Below, piece by piece: positions 33,132-43,455 of a DNA stretch of 64,000 nt. A model generated the notes under the pieces. It ran no database searches, was not told the DNA's origin, and was given only the letters and a program-made list of their open reading frames with translations. The DNA comes from Arthrobacter psychrochitiniphilus (GTDB lineage Bacteria; Actinomycetota; Actinomycetes; Actinomycetales; Micrococcaceae), in NCBI RefSeq assembly GCF_003185915.1, contig NZ_QHLZ01000007.1, forward strand, positions 62,001 through 126,000, in the 5' to 3' direction. Both the position numbers and the translations under genes were made by a program. The stretch's first letter is position 1, and each line of letters starts with the position of its first letter.

Positions 33132-36100
33132 CTAACTACGCTCGAAAGCCTGCTTGATGAGCAATGTTTGCTCCACCGCGTGGGTCTTGGCGGACCCCGT
33201 AGCTGTGGCTGCAGAGGCAGGGCGGGAAACCCGGTTCAGTTTCTTCGCCAACTCCGGTGCCAAGTTCAGGCCCATGAACGGCCAAGGACCCTGGTTGGCA
33301 GGCTCGTCCTGTGCCCAGACCAGATCGGCATTGGGGTACTTGGCCAGTTCGGCCTTGATCTCCTCCAGCGGGAGCGGGTAAAGCTGCTCAACACGGATGA
33401 TGGCAACCTTAGTGTCGGCGGCCTTCTCACGTGCTGCAATCAGATCGTAGTACAAGCGGCCCGAGACCATAATGACGCGATCCACGGCGTTGTTGTCCAC
33501 CGCTGCATGCTCACCAATCACGGGACGGAAACCGCCCGTGGTGAAGTCCTCAACGGGGGAAGCGGCAGCCTTCAGGCGCAACAGCTGCTTCGGGGTGAAG
33601 ATGATCAGCGGCTTGCGCGGGCGCAGGTACGCCTGGCGACGCAGCAAGTGGAAGTGCGAGGCCGGCGTGGTGGGGTTGGCCACGATCATGTTCTCTTCAG
33701 CACACATCTGCATGAAGCGCTCAATGCGAGCTGAAGAGTGGTCCGGTCCCTGACCTTCATAGCCGTGCGGGAGCATCAGTACCAGTGAGGAACGCTGGCC
33801 CCACTTCTGCTCAGCAGAGGAGATGAATTCATCAATGACCGTCTGGGCGCCGTTGACGAAGTCACCAAACTGGGCTTCCCAGACAACCAAGGCATCCGGG
33901 CGCTCCACAGAGTAGCCGTATTCAAAGGCCATGGCAGCGTATTCACTCAGGAGTGAGTCATAGATCCACAGTTGTGCCTGATCCTCGCTGAGGTCACGCA
34001 ACGGGGTCCAGACCTTGCCATTGGCGCGGTCGTGGAACACTGCGTGGCGCTGTACGAAGGTGCCTCGGCGTGAGTCCTGACCAGCCATGCGGACAGGGAC
34101 GCCTTCCATGAGCAGTGAGCCAAAGGCGCTGAGTTCACCAAAGCCCCAGTCAATGCCGCCTTCACGGGACATTGCCTCACGCTTAGCCAGGAGCGGCTTG
34201 AGCTTCTGGTGAATCTCAAAACCTTCCGGGATCTGTGTGTGGATGGAGCCGATCCGGGCCAGCATGTCTGCGCTGATGGCCGTGATCTGAGGATCGTTGA
34301 CACCGGAGTCAGCCTGCTGGGCAGTGGGGCGCTCCAGATCCGAAATGGCCTGCGAATCCTTGGTGATGATGGGGATCGGGGATGTCTGAGCAGCATGCGT
34401 TTCAGCGAAGACGCGCTCGAGGCGTTCCTGGTAGTCGCGCAGCAGCTGCGTGGCTTCCTCTTCGGTGATGTCGCCACGGCCAATCAGCGCTTCCGTGTAC
34501 AAGCGGCGCACTGAACGTTTGGCTTCGATCAGGTTGTACATGAGCGGCTGCGTCATCGAGGGGTCATCGCCCTCATTGTGCCCGCGGCGGCGGTAGCAAA
34601 CCAGGTCAATCACAACGTCCTTGCGGAAACGCTGCTGGAACTGGTAGGCCAGCTGTGCGGCACGGACCACGGCTTCGGGATCGTCTCCATTGACATGGAA
34701 GACAGGTGCCTGGATCATCTTGGCCACATCGGTGGAGTACACCGAGGAGCGCGATGAAGACGGGGCCGTGGTGAAGCCAACCTGGTTGTTGACAACAATA
34801 TGGATGGTACCGCCGGTGCGGTAGCCGCGCAGCTGGGACAGGTTCAGGGTTTCAGCAACAACACCCTGACCCGCGAAGGCGGCGTCGCCGTGCACCATGA
34901 TGGGTAGCACGGGGAAGTTCTCGCCCTGGTCCAGACGGTCCTGCTTGGCGCGGACAATTCCTTCCAGGACGCCGTCAACAGCTTCCAGGTGGGAGGGGTT
35001 TGCAGCCAGGTAAACCTTGGTTTCGTTGCCGGCGTCGGAAGTGAAGGTTCCTTCCGTGCCCAAGTGGTACTTGACGTCACCGGAGCCCTGGACGCTGCGC
35101 GAATCCTGGGTGCCCTCAAATTCGCGGAAGACCTGGGCATAGGTCTTGCCGGCAATGTTGGTGAGCACGTTCAGGCGGCCCCGGTGGGCCATGCCAATGG
35201 CAACTTCATCCATCCCGTCATCAGCGGCATCGGAAATGATGGAGTCAAGCAGCGGAATCAGGGATTCGCCACCCTCCAGGGAGAAGCGCTTCTGGCCAAC
35301 GAACTTTGTCTGCAGGAACGTCTCAAACGCTTCGGCGGAGTTCAGCTTGGAGACAATGCGTAGCTGCTCTTCGCGGCTCGGCTTGGAGTACGGGTGCTCC
35401 AGCTCGTTCTGGAACCATTCGCGCTGTTCAGGTTCCTGGATGTGCATGTATTCCACGCCAGTGGTGCGGCAGTAAGCGTCACGGAGGACGCCCAAGATGT
35501 CACGCAGCAGTAGTTTGGACTTGCCGCCAAAACCGCCAGTGGGCCATTCGCGGTCCAGATCCCAGAGGGTGAGGCCGTAGGTCAGCACATCAAGGTCCGG
35601 GTGCGTGCGCTGGACGTATTCCAGGGGGTCGGTGTCGGCCATGAGGTGGCCGCGAACACGGTATGAGTGGATGAGCTGCTGGATGCGGGCGACCTTGTTG
35701 ATCTGGTCGGCCGGATCCACCTGCAGGTCCACACTCCAGCGCACAGGCTCGTACGGGATGCGCAGGGATTCGAAGATTTCATCATAGAAGTTCTCGGCAC
35801 CGAGCAGCAGCTGGTGCACCTTCTTCAAGAATTCGCCCGAACCGGCACCCTGGATGACGCGGTGGTCATAGGTGCTGGTCAGCGTCAAAATTTTCGATAC
35901 GGCGTTGCGAGCGATGATCTTGGGGCTGGCACCCTGGTACTCGGCCGGGTAATCGAGAGCGCCGACGCCGATGATGGCCGCCTGGCCCTTGGACAGGCGC
36001 GGCACCGAGTGCACGGTGCCGATCCCACCGGGGTTGGTGAGTGAAACGGTGGTTCCGGAGTGGTCATCAGCTGTCAGCTTGCCAGCACGGGCACGCTTGA

Positions 36101-36959
36101 TGAGGTCCTCATAGGTACGCCAGAACTCGGCGAAGTTAAGCGTCTCAGCCTTCTTGATGTTCGGCACCATGAGAAGGCGGGTGCCATCCGGCTTGGGCAT
36201 GTCAATGGCAATACCGAAGTTCACGTGCGGAGGCTGCACTGCTACGGGCTTGCCATCGATTTCGTCGTAGTAGACGTTCATCGAGGGGAATTGGCCCAGC
36301 GCCTTGATGACGGCGTAGCCGATCAAGTGGGTGAAGGAAACCTTGCCGCCGCGGGCGCGGGCCAGGTTGGAATTGATGACAACACGGTTATCGATCAGCA
36401 ACTTCGCCGGGATGGCGCGCACGCTGGTAGCCGTGGGAACTTCAAGGCTCATGACCATGTTGGCTGCAATGGCCTTGGCCGGTCCACGCAACACAGTCTT
36501 GACTGCTTCAGACGGGACGGACACGTCCTTGGCGGACTTGGGCAGCTGGGCCGGGATGGGGGTGGTTCCCGTGCGTGCTGCATCCTTGGCCGGAGCCGGC
36601 GGACGCGGGGCAGCCGGCGCCTTGGGGGCCACGGCGGGAGCTGCCGGAACAACGGCGGCGGGGGCCGGCGTCGTGCTTGCAGCCGCGGTGTTTGCCGCAG
36701 AGGCAGCAGGCGCAGGGGCGGCAGGTTCAGCAGCAACAGGGGCAGCTACAACTGGAATCTGGGCGGTGATGGGGGCGGAATTGCTGGCAGTATGGCGGCC
36801 ATTGCCGGCCGCATCATCAGCAGCGAAACCCTCAAAGAGTGGCCACCACTTGGTGTCTACTGAGTTCTTGTTGCCCTTGTAGCGCTCATACAGTTCATCG
36901 ACGAGCCACTCGTTGCCGCCAAATTCTTCTGGTAGACGGTGGATGGATTGCTCTGGCAC
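33132..36959 (-). CDS. kgd: Multifunctional 2-oxoglutarate dehydrogenase E1/E2 (OdhA/Kgd type)
   Basis: 1275 residues from GTG 36959, preceded by GAAGAGG; the frame opens 55 codons earlier in unrelated sequence. Order: E1-type N-terminal segment (FGGNEWLVDELYERYKGN), Ala/Pro-rich linker (about 50-120), E2 succinyltransferase catalytic core (about 125-350, ending in STYDHRVIQGAGSGEFL), then the thiamine-diphosphate E1 domain to the end (GMAHRGRLNVLTNI, GDAAFAGQGVVAETLN, VVNNQVGFTT, YRRRGHNEGDDPS). No lipoyl domain is present, as in the actinobacterial fusion, which borrows lipoyl groups from pyruvate dehydrogenase E2. It runs the TCA step from 2-oxoglutarate to succinyl-CoA and is typically inhibited by the FHA protein GarA/OdhI. 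Confidence 0.97.
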   Translation of the reverse strand: MPEQSIHRLPEEFGGNEWLVDELYERYKGNKNSVDTKWWPLFEGFAADDAAGNGRHTASNSAPITAQIPVVAAPVAAEPAAPAPAASAANTAAASTTPAPAAVVPAAPAVAPKAPAAPRPPAPAKDAARTGTTPIPAQLPKSAKDVSVPSEAVKTVLRGPAKAIAANMVMSLEVPTATSVRAIPAKLLIDNRVVINSNLARARGGKVSFTHLIGYAVIKALGQFPSMNVYYDEIDGKPVAVQPPHVNFGIAIDMPKPDGTRLLMVPNIKKAETLNFAEFWRTYEDLIKRARAGKLTADDHSGTTVSLTNPGGIGTVHSVPRLSKGQAAIIGVGALDYPAEYQGASPKIIARNAVSKILTLTSTYDHRVIQGAGSGEFLKKVHQLLLGAENFYDEIFESLRIPYEPVRWSVDLQVDPADQINKVARIQQLIHSYRVRGHLMADTDPLEYVQRTHPDLDVLTYGLTLWDLDREWPTGGFGGKSKLLLRDILGVLRDAYCRTTGVEYMHIQEPEQREWFQNELEHPYSKPSREEQLRIVSKLNSAEAFETFLQTKFVGQKRFSLEGGESLIPLLDSIISDAADDGMDEVAIGMAHRGRLNVLTNIAGKTYAQVFREFEGTQDSRSVQGSGDVKYHLGTEGTFTSDAGNETKVYLAANPSHLEAVDGVLEGIVRAKQDRLDQGENFPVLPIMVHGDAAFAGQGVVAETLNLSQLRGYRTGGTIHIVVNNQVGFTTAPSSSRSSVYSTDVAKMIQAPVFHVNGDDPEAVVRAAQLAYQFQQRFRKDVVIDLVCYRRRGHNEGDDPSMTQPLMYNLIEAKRSVRRLYTEALIGRGDITEEEATQLLRDYQERLERVFAETHAAQTSPIPIITKDSQAISDLERPTAQQADSGVNDPQITAISADMLARIGSIHTQIPEGFEIHQKLKPLLAKREAMSREGGIDWGFGELSAFGSLLMEGVPVRMAGQDSRRGTFVQRHAVFHDRANGKVWTPLRDLSEDQAQLWIYDSLLSEYAAMAFEYGYSVERPDALVVWEAQFGDFVNGAQTVIDEFISSAEQKWGQRSSLVLMLPHGYEGQGPDHSSARIERFMQMCAEENMIVANPTTPASHFHLLRRQAYLRPRKPLIIFTPKQLLRLKAAASPVEDFTTGGFRPVIGEHAAVDNNAVDRVIMVSGRLYYDLIAAREKAADTKVAIIRVEQLYPLPLEEIKAELAKYPNADLVWAQDEPANQGPWPFMGLNLAPELAKKLNRVSRPASAATATGSAKTHAVEQTLLIKQAFERS

Positions 36960-38836
<1,877 letters not shown>

Positions 38837-38907
38837 GGGAGCAGCTCACCTGGGCTCCGGTGGGCTCATCCGGGGTTTCTGGCCCAAGGTTTGGTATACA
38901 AGAAGCT

Positions 38908-39489
38908 ATGACTACCCCTGAAGATGCTTCACCTTCACCCACCAGCAGAGTGCCTGCTATCTCAGTGCCTGCTACCCGAAAGTCTGCCACCCGGATTGTG
39001 GTCATGGGTGTTTCCGGGGCCGGTAAGTCCACCATCGGCACGCTCGTTGCGGACGCCCTGAATGTCCCCTTCGTGGACGCCGATTCGCTGCATCCGCTGG
39101 GAAATGTCCGCAAGATGGCCGGCGGCACCCCGCTTGATGACGATGACCGCTGGCCCTGGTTGTACCTGGTGGGCCACGAATTGGCGGCCACCACGGCCAG
39201 CGGAATTGTGGTGGCCTGCTCGGCGCTGAAGCGGCGCTACAGAGACGCCATCCGGGAACAGGCGCCCGACACCATTTTCTTGCACCTCGATGGCACGCTT
39301 GAGGTGCTTAGTGCAAGGCTTGAGGGCCGCTCCGGGCACTTCATGCCGCCGAAGTTGCTCGCCTCCCAGCTGGAAGCCCTGGAACCGCTGGAAGCCGACG
39401 AGTCCGCCGTCGTGGTTGATGTGGGTGGGAGCATGAGCGAAATTCTGGACCGCGCCGTGAGCGGCATTCGCCAAGTGCACGGGCAATAA
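38908..39489 (+). CDS. gntK: Gluconokinase
   Basis: 193 residues from ATG 38908. P-loop GVSGAGKSTIG, then FVDADSLHPLGNVRKMAGGTPLDDDDRWPWL and ACSALKRRYRDAIRE, then LEGRSGHFMPPKLLASQLEALE: the standard gluconate kinase order. It phosphorylates D-gluconate to 6-phosphogluconate for the pentose phosphate pathway. The first 30 residues (Ser/Pro/Thr-rich) are extra. No gluconate transporter is next to it. Confidence 0.93.
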   Translation: MTTPEDASPSPTSRVPAISVPATRKSATRIVVMGVSGAGKSTIGTLVADALNVPFVDADSLHPLGNVRKMAGGTPLDDDDRWPWLYLVGHELAATTASGIVVACSALKRRYRDAIREQAPDTIFLHLDGTLEVLSARLEGRSGHFMPPKLLASQLEALEPLEADESAVVVDVGGSMSEILDRAVSGIRQVHGQ

Positions 39490-39490
39490 C

Positions 39491-39967
39491 ATGTCCGACG
39501 CCGGAGCAAGCCTCCGCGCGCAGGAACAGTTGAGCGTGGGCCAAGTTGCCCAACGTGGTGACGTCAGCGTTTCAGCACTGCACTTTTATGAGCGGCAGGG
39601 GCTTATTTTCAGTTCCCGAACCTCCGGGAACCAGCGCCGCTACCCCCGCTCAGTGCTGCGCCGTGTGGCTGTCATCCGGGCAGCCCAGCGTGCAGGCATT
39701 CCGCTGTCCCTGGTGCGCGGGGTCTTTGCCGAACTCCCTGATCACGGCGTCCCCACCCAGCAGGATTGGCAGCGCCTGTCCGAGCACTGGCAGAGTGAAT
39801 TGGACGCCCGCATCGCCGCTCTGCAAAAACTGCGGGGCAGTTTGGGTGGCTGCATTGGCTGCGGTTGCCTTTCGCTGGCAGAATGCGGCTTCGTCAACCC
39901 TGATGATCAGGTAGCCGATTTGGGGCCAGGGGCGCGGGTGTTCGACGGCATCGATCGGGATGAATAA
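39491..39967 (+). CDS. soxR: Redox-sensing MerR-family regulator SoxR
   Basis: 158 residues. The MerR winged helix (LSVGQVAQRGDVSVSALHFYERQGLI) is followed by the SoxR-specific iron-sulfur motif CIGCGCLSLAEC near residue 119, binding a 2Fe-2S cluster. Oxidation of the cluster by redox-cycling compounds activates target promoters. The adjacent palindrome at 40016-40033 is the likely target. One base separates it from gntK, so it may be cotranscribed with it. Confidence 0.95.
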   Translation: MSDAGASLRAQEQLSVGQVAQRGDVSVSALHFYERQGLIFSSRTSGNQRRYPRSVLRRVAVIRAAQRAGIPLSLVRGVFAELPDHGVPTQQDWQRLSEHWQSELDARIAALQKLRGSLGGCIGCGCLSLAECGFVNPDDQVADLGPGARVFDGIDRDE

Positions 39968-40011
39968 TACAACGGTGTCCAGCGGTGTGAGGGGCCTCAT
40001 GGCGCTCCGGC

Positions 40012-40042
40012 TTGACCTCAACTAAGGTTGAGGTTCTAGAGT
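40012..40042 (+). promoter_or_regulatory. SoxR-box promoter of the flavin reductase gene
   Basis: TTGACC (-35, 40012-40017) and TAGAGT (-10, 40037-40042) are spaced 19 bases apart, the long spacing typical of MerR-type promoters. CCTCAACTAAGGTTGAGG (40016-40033) inside the spacer is an exact 7+4+7 palindrome with the CCTCAA half-site of SoxR boxes. Activation by oxidised SoxR is the expected mode. Confidence 0.8.
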
Positions 40043-40093
40043 CACTTGAGGATCTTGGCCCAGAGGGCAAGACGCGGTGAGAGGAATTTTGTT

Positions 40094-40654
40094 ATGACTG
40101 TGCAGGCCCATCACGTTCAGCTCGGTGCACCGTTAACGCAAGAAACCATGACGGCGGGCTTCAAGGCAGCCTTCGGCGGGCACCCTGCCGGCGTTTCCAT
40201 CATCACAGCCGATTCTGTGACGGGGCCAGTGGGCATTACGGCGTCGTCGGTGGCTTCAGTTTCCGCAGACCCGCCGCTTTTGGCCTTCTCATTGGCTGCC
40301 TCGAGCGGTTCGGCGGCGGCGATCGCCGTGGCCGACTCTGTTGTGGTGCATCTGCTCACTGCCGGGGATCTAGAGTTGGCCAAGACCTTCGCAAACTCCG
40401 GAGCTGAGCGATTCGCTGGAACAATGGCCTGGACCCGGCTGGAGACAGGTGAGCCGCTGCTGTTGCACGGTGGCTACGCGCTGCGCTGCAAGATCATCAG
40501 CCGTACCCCGGCCGGCGGCTCCTTACTGCTGGCGGCGCACGTTCAAGAGATCATCACCTCCGAAGATGGTGCGGCGCATGGAGACCATGTGCCCATGGTT
40601 TACCACGGCCGTAACTTCCATGCTTTGGGCGAACACACAATCTTGCCCCACTAG
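40094..40654 (+). CDS. Flavin reductase-like FMN-binding protein
   Basis: 186 residues from ATG 40094 with GAGAGGAA upstream; the frame opens 16 codons earlier. Pattern GFKAAFGGHPAGVSIITADS, GPVGITASSVASVSADPPLLAFSL and a C-terminal MVYHGRNFHALGEH match the flavin reductase domain (NTA/HpaC-like). It reduces flavin with NAD(P)H, or binds FMN as part of a monooxygenase. Placement under a SoxR box implies a role in the response to redox-cycling compounds. Confidence 0.85.
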   Translation: MTVQAHHVQLGAPLTQETMTAGFKAAFGGHPAGVSIITADSVTGPVGITASSVASVSADPPLLAFSLAASSGSAAAIAVADSVVVHLLTAGDLELAKTFANSGAERFAGTMAWTRLETGEPLLLHGGYALRCKIISRTPAGGSLLLAAHVQEIITSEDGAAHGDHVPMVYHGRNFHALGEHTILPH

Positions 40655-40729
40655 AGATTCACGGCAAACTCACGGCTTTTGTTCACCTGTTCGACACCGA
40701 AGTCTCAGCAGTCCCGGTGTGCACTGGGG

Positions 40730-40735
40730 TAGACT
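40730..40735 (+). promoter_or_regulatory. Possible -10 element of the CNNM leader
   Basis: TAGACT (40730-40735), preceded by GGGG, is the best -10-like hexamer in the 303-base leader. It places the transcript start near 40742, three bases before the leader ORF's ATG, so the ORF would be translated essentially leaderless. No convincing -35 is visible. Confidence 0.45.
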
Positions 40736-40744
40736 GAACGTCCA

Positions 40745-40957
40745 ATGGAAAGTAAATCTAGGGGCCGGCGCAACGGCTTACAGGGCACTGAAGGTGCCAC
40801 TTGTATTCACGTTGCTCATGCCGGCAAAACCCGTACACATGACCACAGTTCCCTCACCCCCGCAGTGGCCGGCCCCAGCGCCGACCACCCTCCGCCGGCG
40901 GTCAACCCCCCTCAACGGACAGCATGGCTGTCCGTCACATCTAGGGGGGTGCTGTAA
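40745..40957 (+). CDS. Proline-rich leader ORF upstream of the CNNM genes
   Basis: 70 codons. No Shine-Dalgarno; the ATG is 9 bases after the TAGACT hexamer. The stop is directly followed by the next ATG (TAAATG), so translation would deliver ribosomes to the CNNM start. The peptide is basic and Pro-rich late in the chain (SADHPPPAVNPPQR at residues 45-58). The codons for PPP (40889-40897) and NPP (40904-40912) overlap the left arm of the RBS-hiding hairpin at 40905-40950. Not a known family; it is proposed as a regulatory leader peptide. It could also be a chance ORF. Confidence 0.45.
   Translation: MESKSRGRRNGLQGTEGATCIHVAHAGKTRTHDHSSLTPAVAGPSADHPPPAVNPPQRTAWLSVTSRGVL
40905..40950 (+). promoter_or_regulatory. 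Ribosome-binding-site-sequestering hairpin
   Basis: ACCCCCCT (40905-40912) is the exact complement of AGGGGGGT (40943-40950), which is the Shine-Dalgarno of the CNNM gene, 7 bases before its ATG. Inside the loop CGGACAGC/GCTGTCCG (40916-40934) forms a second perfect 8-bp stem. Upstream, GGGGCCGG (40761-40768) can pair with CCGGCCCC (40869-40876). The outer stem would block ribosome loading unless something disrupts it. Confidence 0.65.
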
Positions 40958-42325
40958 ATGGAATGGTTACTACTTGCAGCAGGCCTGCTGTTAATCCTTA
41001 GCACAGGATTCTTTGTTGCCGTTGAATTTTCCCTCGTTGCGCTGGACCAATCCACCGTGCAACGGGCCGTGAACAATGGGGACAAGGCAGCAGTTCCACT
41101 GCTGCGCTGTTTGAAGTCTCTATCTACGCAACTTTCCAGCTGCCAGCTGGGTATCACCTTGACTACTTTGTTGACGGGATTCCTGATGGAACCGTCACTG
41201 GGAGCCTTGCTCCAGGGACCGCTAGGCGTGCTGGGCATCCCCGAACTGGCTGTTTCTGGCATAGCGTTGGCCCTGGCCATGCTGATCGCCACGCTCCTGT
41301 CAATGCTGATTGGCGAACTGGTTCCCAAGAACATGGCCATTGCCAAGTCGCTTGAAATCGGCAAGCTGGTGGCCCGGCCGCAACTGGTGTTTACCGCCGT
41401 TTTCAAGCCCGCCATCATTGTCCTGAACGGCTTCTCCAACAAGGTGCTGAACGTGTTCGGCATGGAAGCCAAGGAAGAGATTTCCGGCGCCCGATCGCCG
41501 TCGGAGTTGGCCTCACTGGTGCGCCGTTCCGCAGCCATGGGCACCTTGAACAAGGGAACGGCAACGTTTGTGGCCCGCACCCTGAGCTTTTCCGAGCGCA
41601 CCGCCGCAGACGTCATGACACCGCGCATGCAAGTTCAGACGATTGAAAGTACCCAGTCCGTGGCGGAGATCATTGACGCCGCCCGGCGCACAGGCTTCTC
41701 CCGATTCCCTGTCATCTCTGAATCGCCAGATAACATTGTGGGCGTGGTACACCTGAAAAAGGCTGTTGCCGTGCCCTCCCACAAACGTGAATCGCTCCAA
41801 GTTGGCGCCATCATGACTGATGTTCTGCGGGTGCCGGAAACTGTTCACCTGGACGCCTTGATTCTTGAACTCCGCGAGGGAAACCTGCAAATGGCCGTGG
41901 TACAAGATGAATATGGTGGCACTGCCGGCGTGACCACACTAGAAGATCTGGTGGAGGAAATTGTTGGGGAAGTTTCCGACGAGCATGACCGCATCAAGCC
42001 GGGCATTTTGCTCGGTGCTGACGGGACCTGGCTTTTTCCTGGACTCATGCGCCCCGACGAGGTCACTGAGCGCATTGGCCCGCTCAATGTTCCAGACGAG
42101 TCAGGCTACGAAACTGTGGGCGGCTTCATGATGGCAGAGCTGGGCCGCATCGCCGTCCCCGGTGACAGCGTCACTGTGGAGGGAGGGACTCTGGTGGTTG
42201 ATCGGATAGAACAACGCCGTATTGACCGGATCCGGTTCCTTCCGGCACCAAGTCCCGACGGCGCCAAAGGTGGCCCCGGTGCCACCGAAGGTGCAGCCTC
42301 AAAGGAACGCGGTGAGCGAGCATGA
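40958..42325 (+). CDS. CNNM/CorC-HlyC family transport protein (first)
   Basis: 455 residues. The N-terminal DUF21 (CNNM) domain has about four membrane segments (LILSTGFFVAVEFSLVALD... CQLGITLTTLLTGFLMEPS... LIGELVPKNMAIAKS), then a CBS pair (about 210-330, RTAADVMTPRMQVQTIES... GFSRFPVISES) and a C-terminal CorC/HlyC domain (LEDLVEEIVGEVSDEHD ... YETVGGFMM). Members are linked to Mg and Co export and magnesium homeostasis. The RBS (AGGGGGG) is in the hairpin at 40905-40950. It overlaps the second CNNM gene by ATGA. Confidence 0.9.
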   Translation: MEWLLLAAGLLLILSTGFFVAVEFSLVALDQSTVQRAVNNGDKAAVPLLRCLKSLSTQLSSCQLGITLTTLLTGFLMEPSLGALLQGPLGVLGIPELAVSGIALALAMLIATLLSMLIGELVPKNMAIAKSLEIGKLVARPQLVFTAVFKPAIIVLNGFSNKVLNVFGMEAKEEISGARSPSELASLVRRSAAMGTLNKGTATFVARTLSFSERTAADVMTPRMQVQTIESTQSVAEIIDAARRTGFSRFPVISESPDNIVGVVHLKKAVAVPSHKRESLQVGAIMTDVLRVPETVHLDALILELREGNLQMAVVQDEYGGTAGVTTLEDLVEEIVGEVSDEHDRIKPGILLGADGTWLFPGLMRPDEVTERIGPLNVPDESGYETVGGFMMAELGRIAVPGDSVTVEGGTLVVDRIEQRRIDRIRFLPAPSPDGAKGGPGATEGAASKERGERA

Positions 42326-43380
42326 GCCCCATTGCCGGAATTGCCTGGTTGGTGGTGCTGCTCCTGGGTAACGCCTTTTTTGTTGCCGCCGAGTTTGCCG
42401 TCATGACTGCGCGCCGCAGCCAGATTGAACCTCTGGCGGACGCAGGTTCCAAGCGTGCCAAGATCACCTTGGGCGCCATGGAAAACGTCTCGCTGATGCT
42501 GGCATGTTCGCAGCTTGGCATCACGGTGTGTTCGCTGCTGATCTTGAACGTCTCCGAACCTGCCATCCATCACCTGCTGGCCGCACCACTGCATGCCCTG
42601 GGTATCCAGGACAATGTGGCATCACCGGTGGCCTTCATCGTTACCTTGGCGCTTGTGACCTTCCTGCACGTGACGTTCGGTGAAATGGTGCCGAAGAACA
42701 TGAGCGTTTCCGCAGCGGATAAGGCGGCCTTGCTGCTGGCACCGCCGCTGGTACTTGTCACTAAAGTGGTGCGGCCCCTGATTGTGGCGCTGAACTGGAC
42801 TGCCAACCATATTGTGCGGTTGTTCGGGATCACACCCCAGGATGAGGTGTCCTCTACCTTCACGCTGGAAGAAGTGCAATCGATCGTGGAGGAATCCACC
42901 CGCAGTGGGCTGGTGGTTGACCAGACGGGTCTGATCACCGGTGCCCTGGAATTCTCGTCCCAGACGGCCCAGAGCATCATGGTGCCCTTGGCGGATCTGG
43001 TCACGTTGCCAGCAAATGTCACCCCCGCGGACTTTGAACGTGCCGTGGGTAAAACAGGCTTCTCACGCTTCGTTTTTGCTGATGAGGCGGGCGTGCTGAT
43101 CGGCTATTTGCACCTGAAGGACGTGCTGCGGATTCCCTTGGAGCGCTACCAGATGCCCATCGGTGAAGCACGTGTGCGTTCCATGGTGAATCTGGCGGCC
43201 ACCGAGGAAATTGAGGATGTTATGGCTACCATGCAGCGCACCGGCTCACACATGGCCAGGGTTATCGATGCCCATGAACAGACCATGGGCGTGCTGTTTT
43301 TGGAGGATGTTATTGAGCAGTTGGTAGGCGAGATCCGCGACGCTACTCAGACGCACATCCACGAGCGACGAAAAGCTTGA
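42322..43380 (+). CDS. CNNM/CorC-HlyC family transport protein (second)
   Basis: 352 residues. DUF21 domain (LLLGNAFFVAAEFAVMTARR... CSQLGITVCSLLILNVSEP... GEMVPKNMSVSAADK) and a CBS pair (QTAQSIMVPLADLV... KTGFSRFVFADEAG). The C-terminal CorC domain is missing; the chain ends soon after VLFLEDVIEQLVGEIRD. Two such genes in tandem are common in actinobacteria and probably form a heteromeric transporter. It is translationally coupled to the first by ATGA. Confidence 0.9.
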   Translation: MSPIAGIAWLVVLLLGNAFFVAAEFAVMTARRSQIEPLADAGSKRAKITLGAMENVSLMLACSQLGITVCSLLILNVSEPAIHHLLAAPLHALGIQDNVASPVAFIVTLALVTFLHVTFGEMVPKNMSVSAADKAALLLAPPLVLVTKVVRPLIVALNWTANHIVRLFGITPQDEVSSTFTLEEVQSIVEESTRSGLVVDQTGLITGALEFSSQTAQSIMVPLADLVTLPANVTPADFERAVGKTGFSRFVFADEAGVLIGYLHLKDVLRIPLERYQMPIGEARVRSMVNLAATEEIEDVMATMQRTGSHMARVIDAHEQTMGVLFLEDVIEQLVGEIRDATQTHIHERRKA

Positions 43381-43420
43381 TGCGAACGGTTCCTAATATG
43401 GGCTATGCTGGTCTTATTGG

Positions 43421-43435
43421 TAACAATTCTCATTA
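43421..43435. promoter_or_regulatory. Fur-family (Zur-type) box upstream of znuA
   Basis: TAACAATTCTCATTA (43421-43435) is an imperfect palindrome; on the other strand it reads TAATGAGAATTGTTA, close to the Fur/Zur family pattern TAATGAnAATnnTTA. It ends 20 bases before the znuA start. Zur is encoded at the other end of the cluster, so zinc-dependent repression is likely. Confidence 0.6.
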
Positions 43436-43455
43436 GCATCCCGTAAAGGAACCTT

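Noticed and set aside
36060..36863. 267-codon open frame antisense to kgd
   Set aside because: Low-complexity Gly/Arg/Ser text produced by the opposite strand of the Ala/Pro linker of kgd.
40655..40957. M-box, yybP-ykoY or cobalamin riboswitch ahead of the CNNM genes
   Set aside because: None of the conserved core sequences of these classes could be found; the leader ORF and RBS hairpin explain the structure better.
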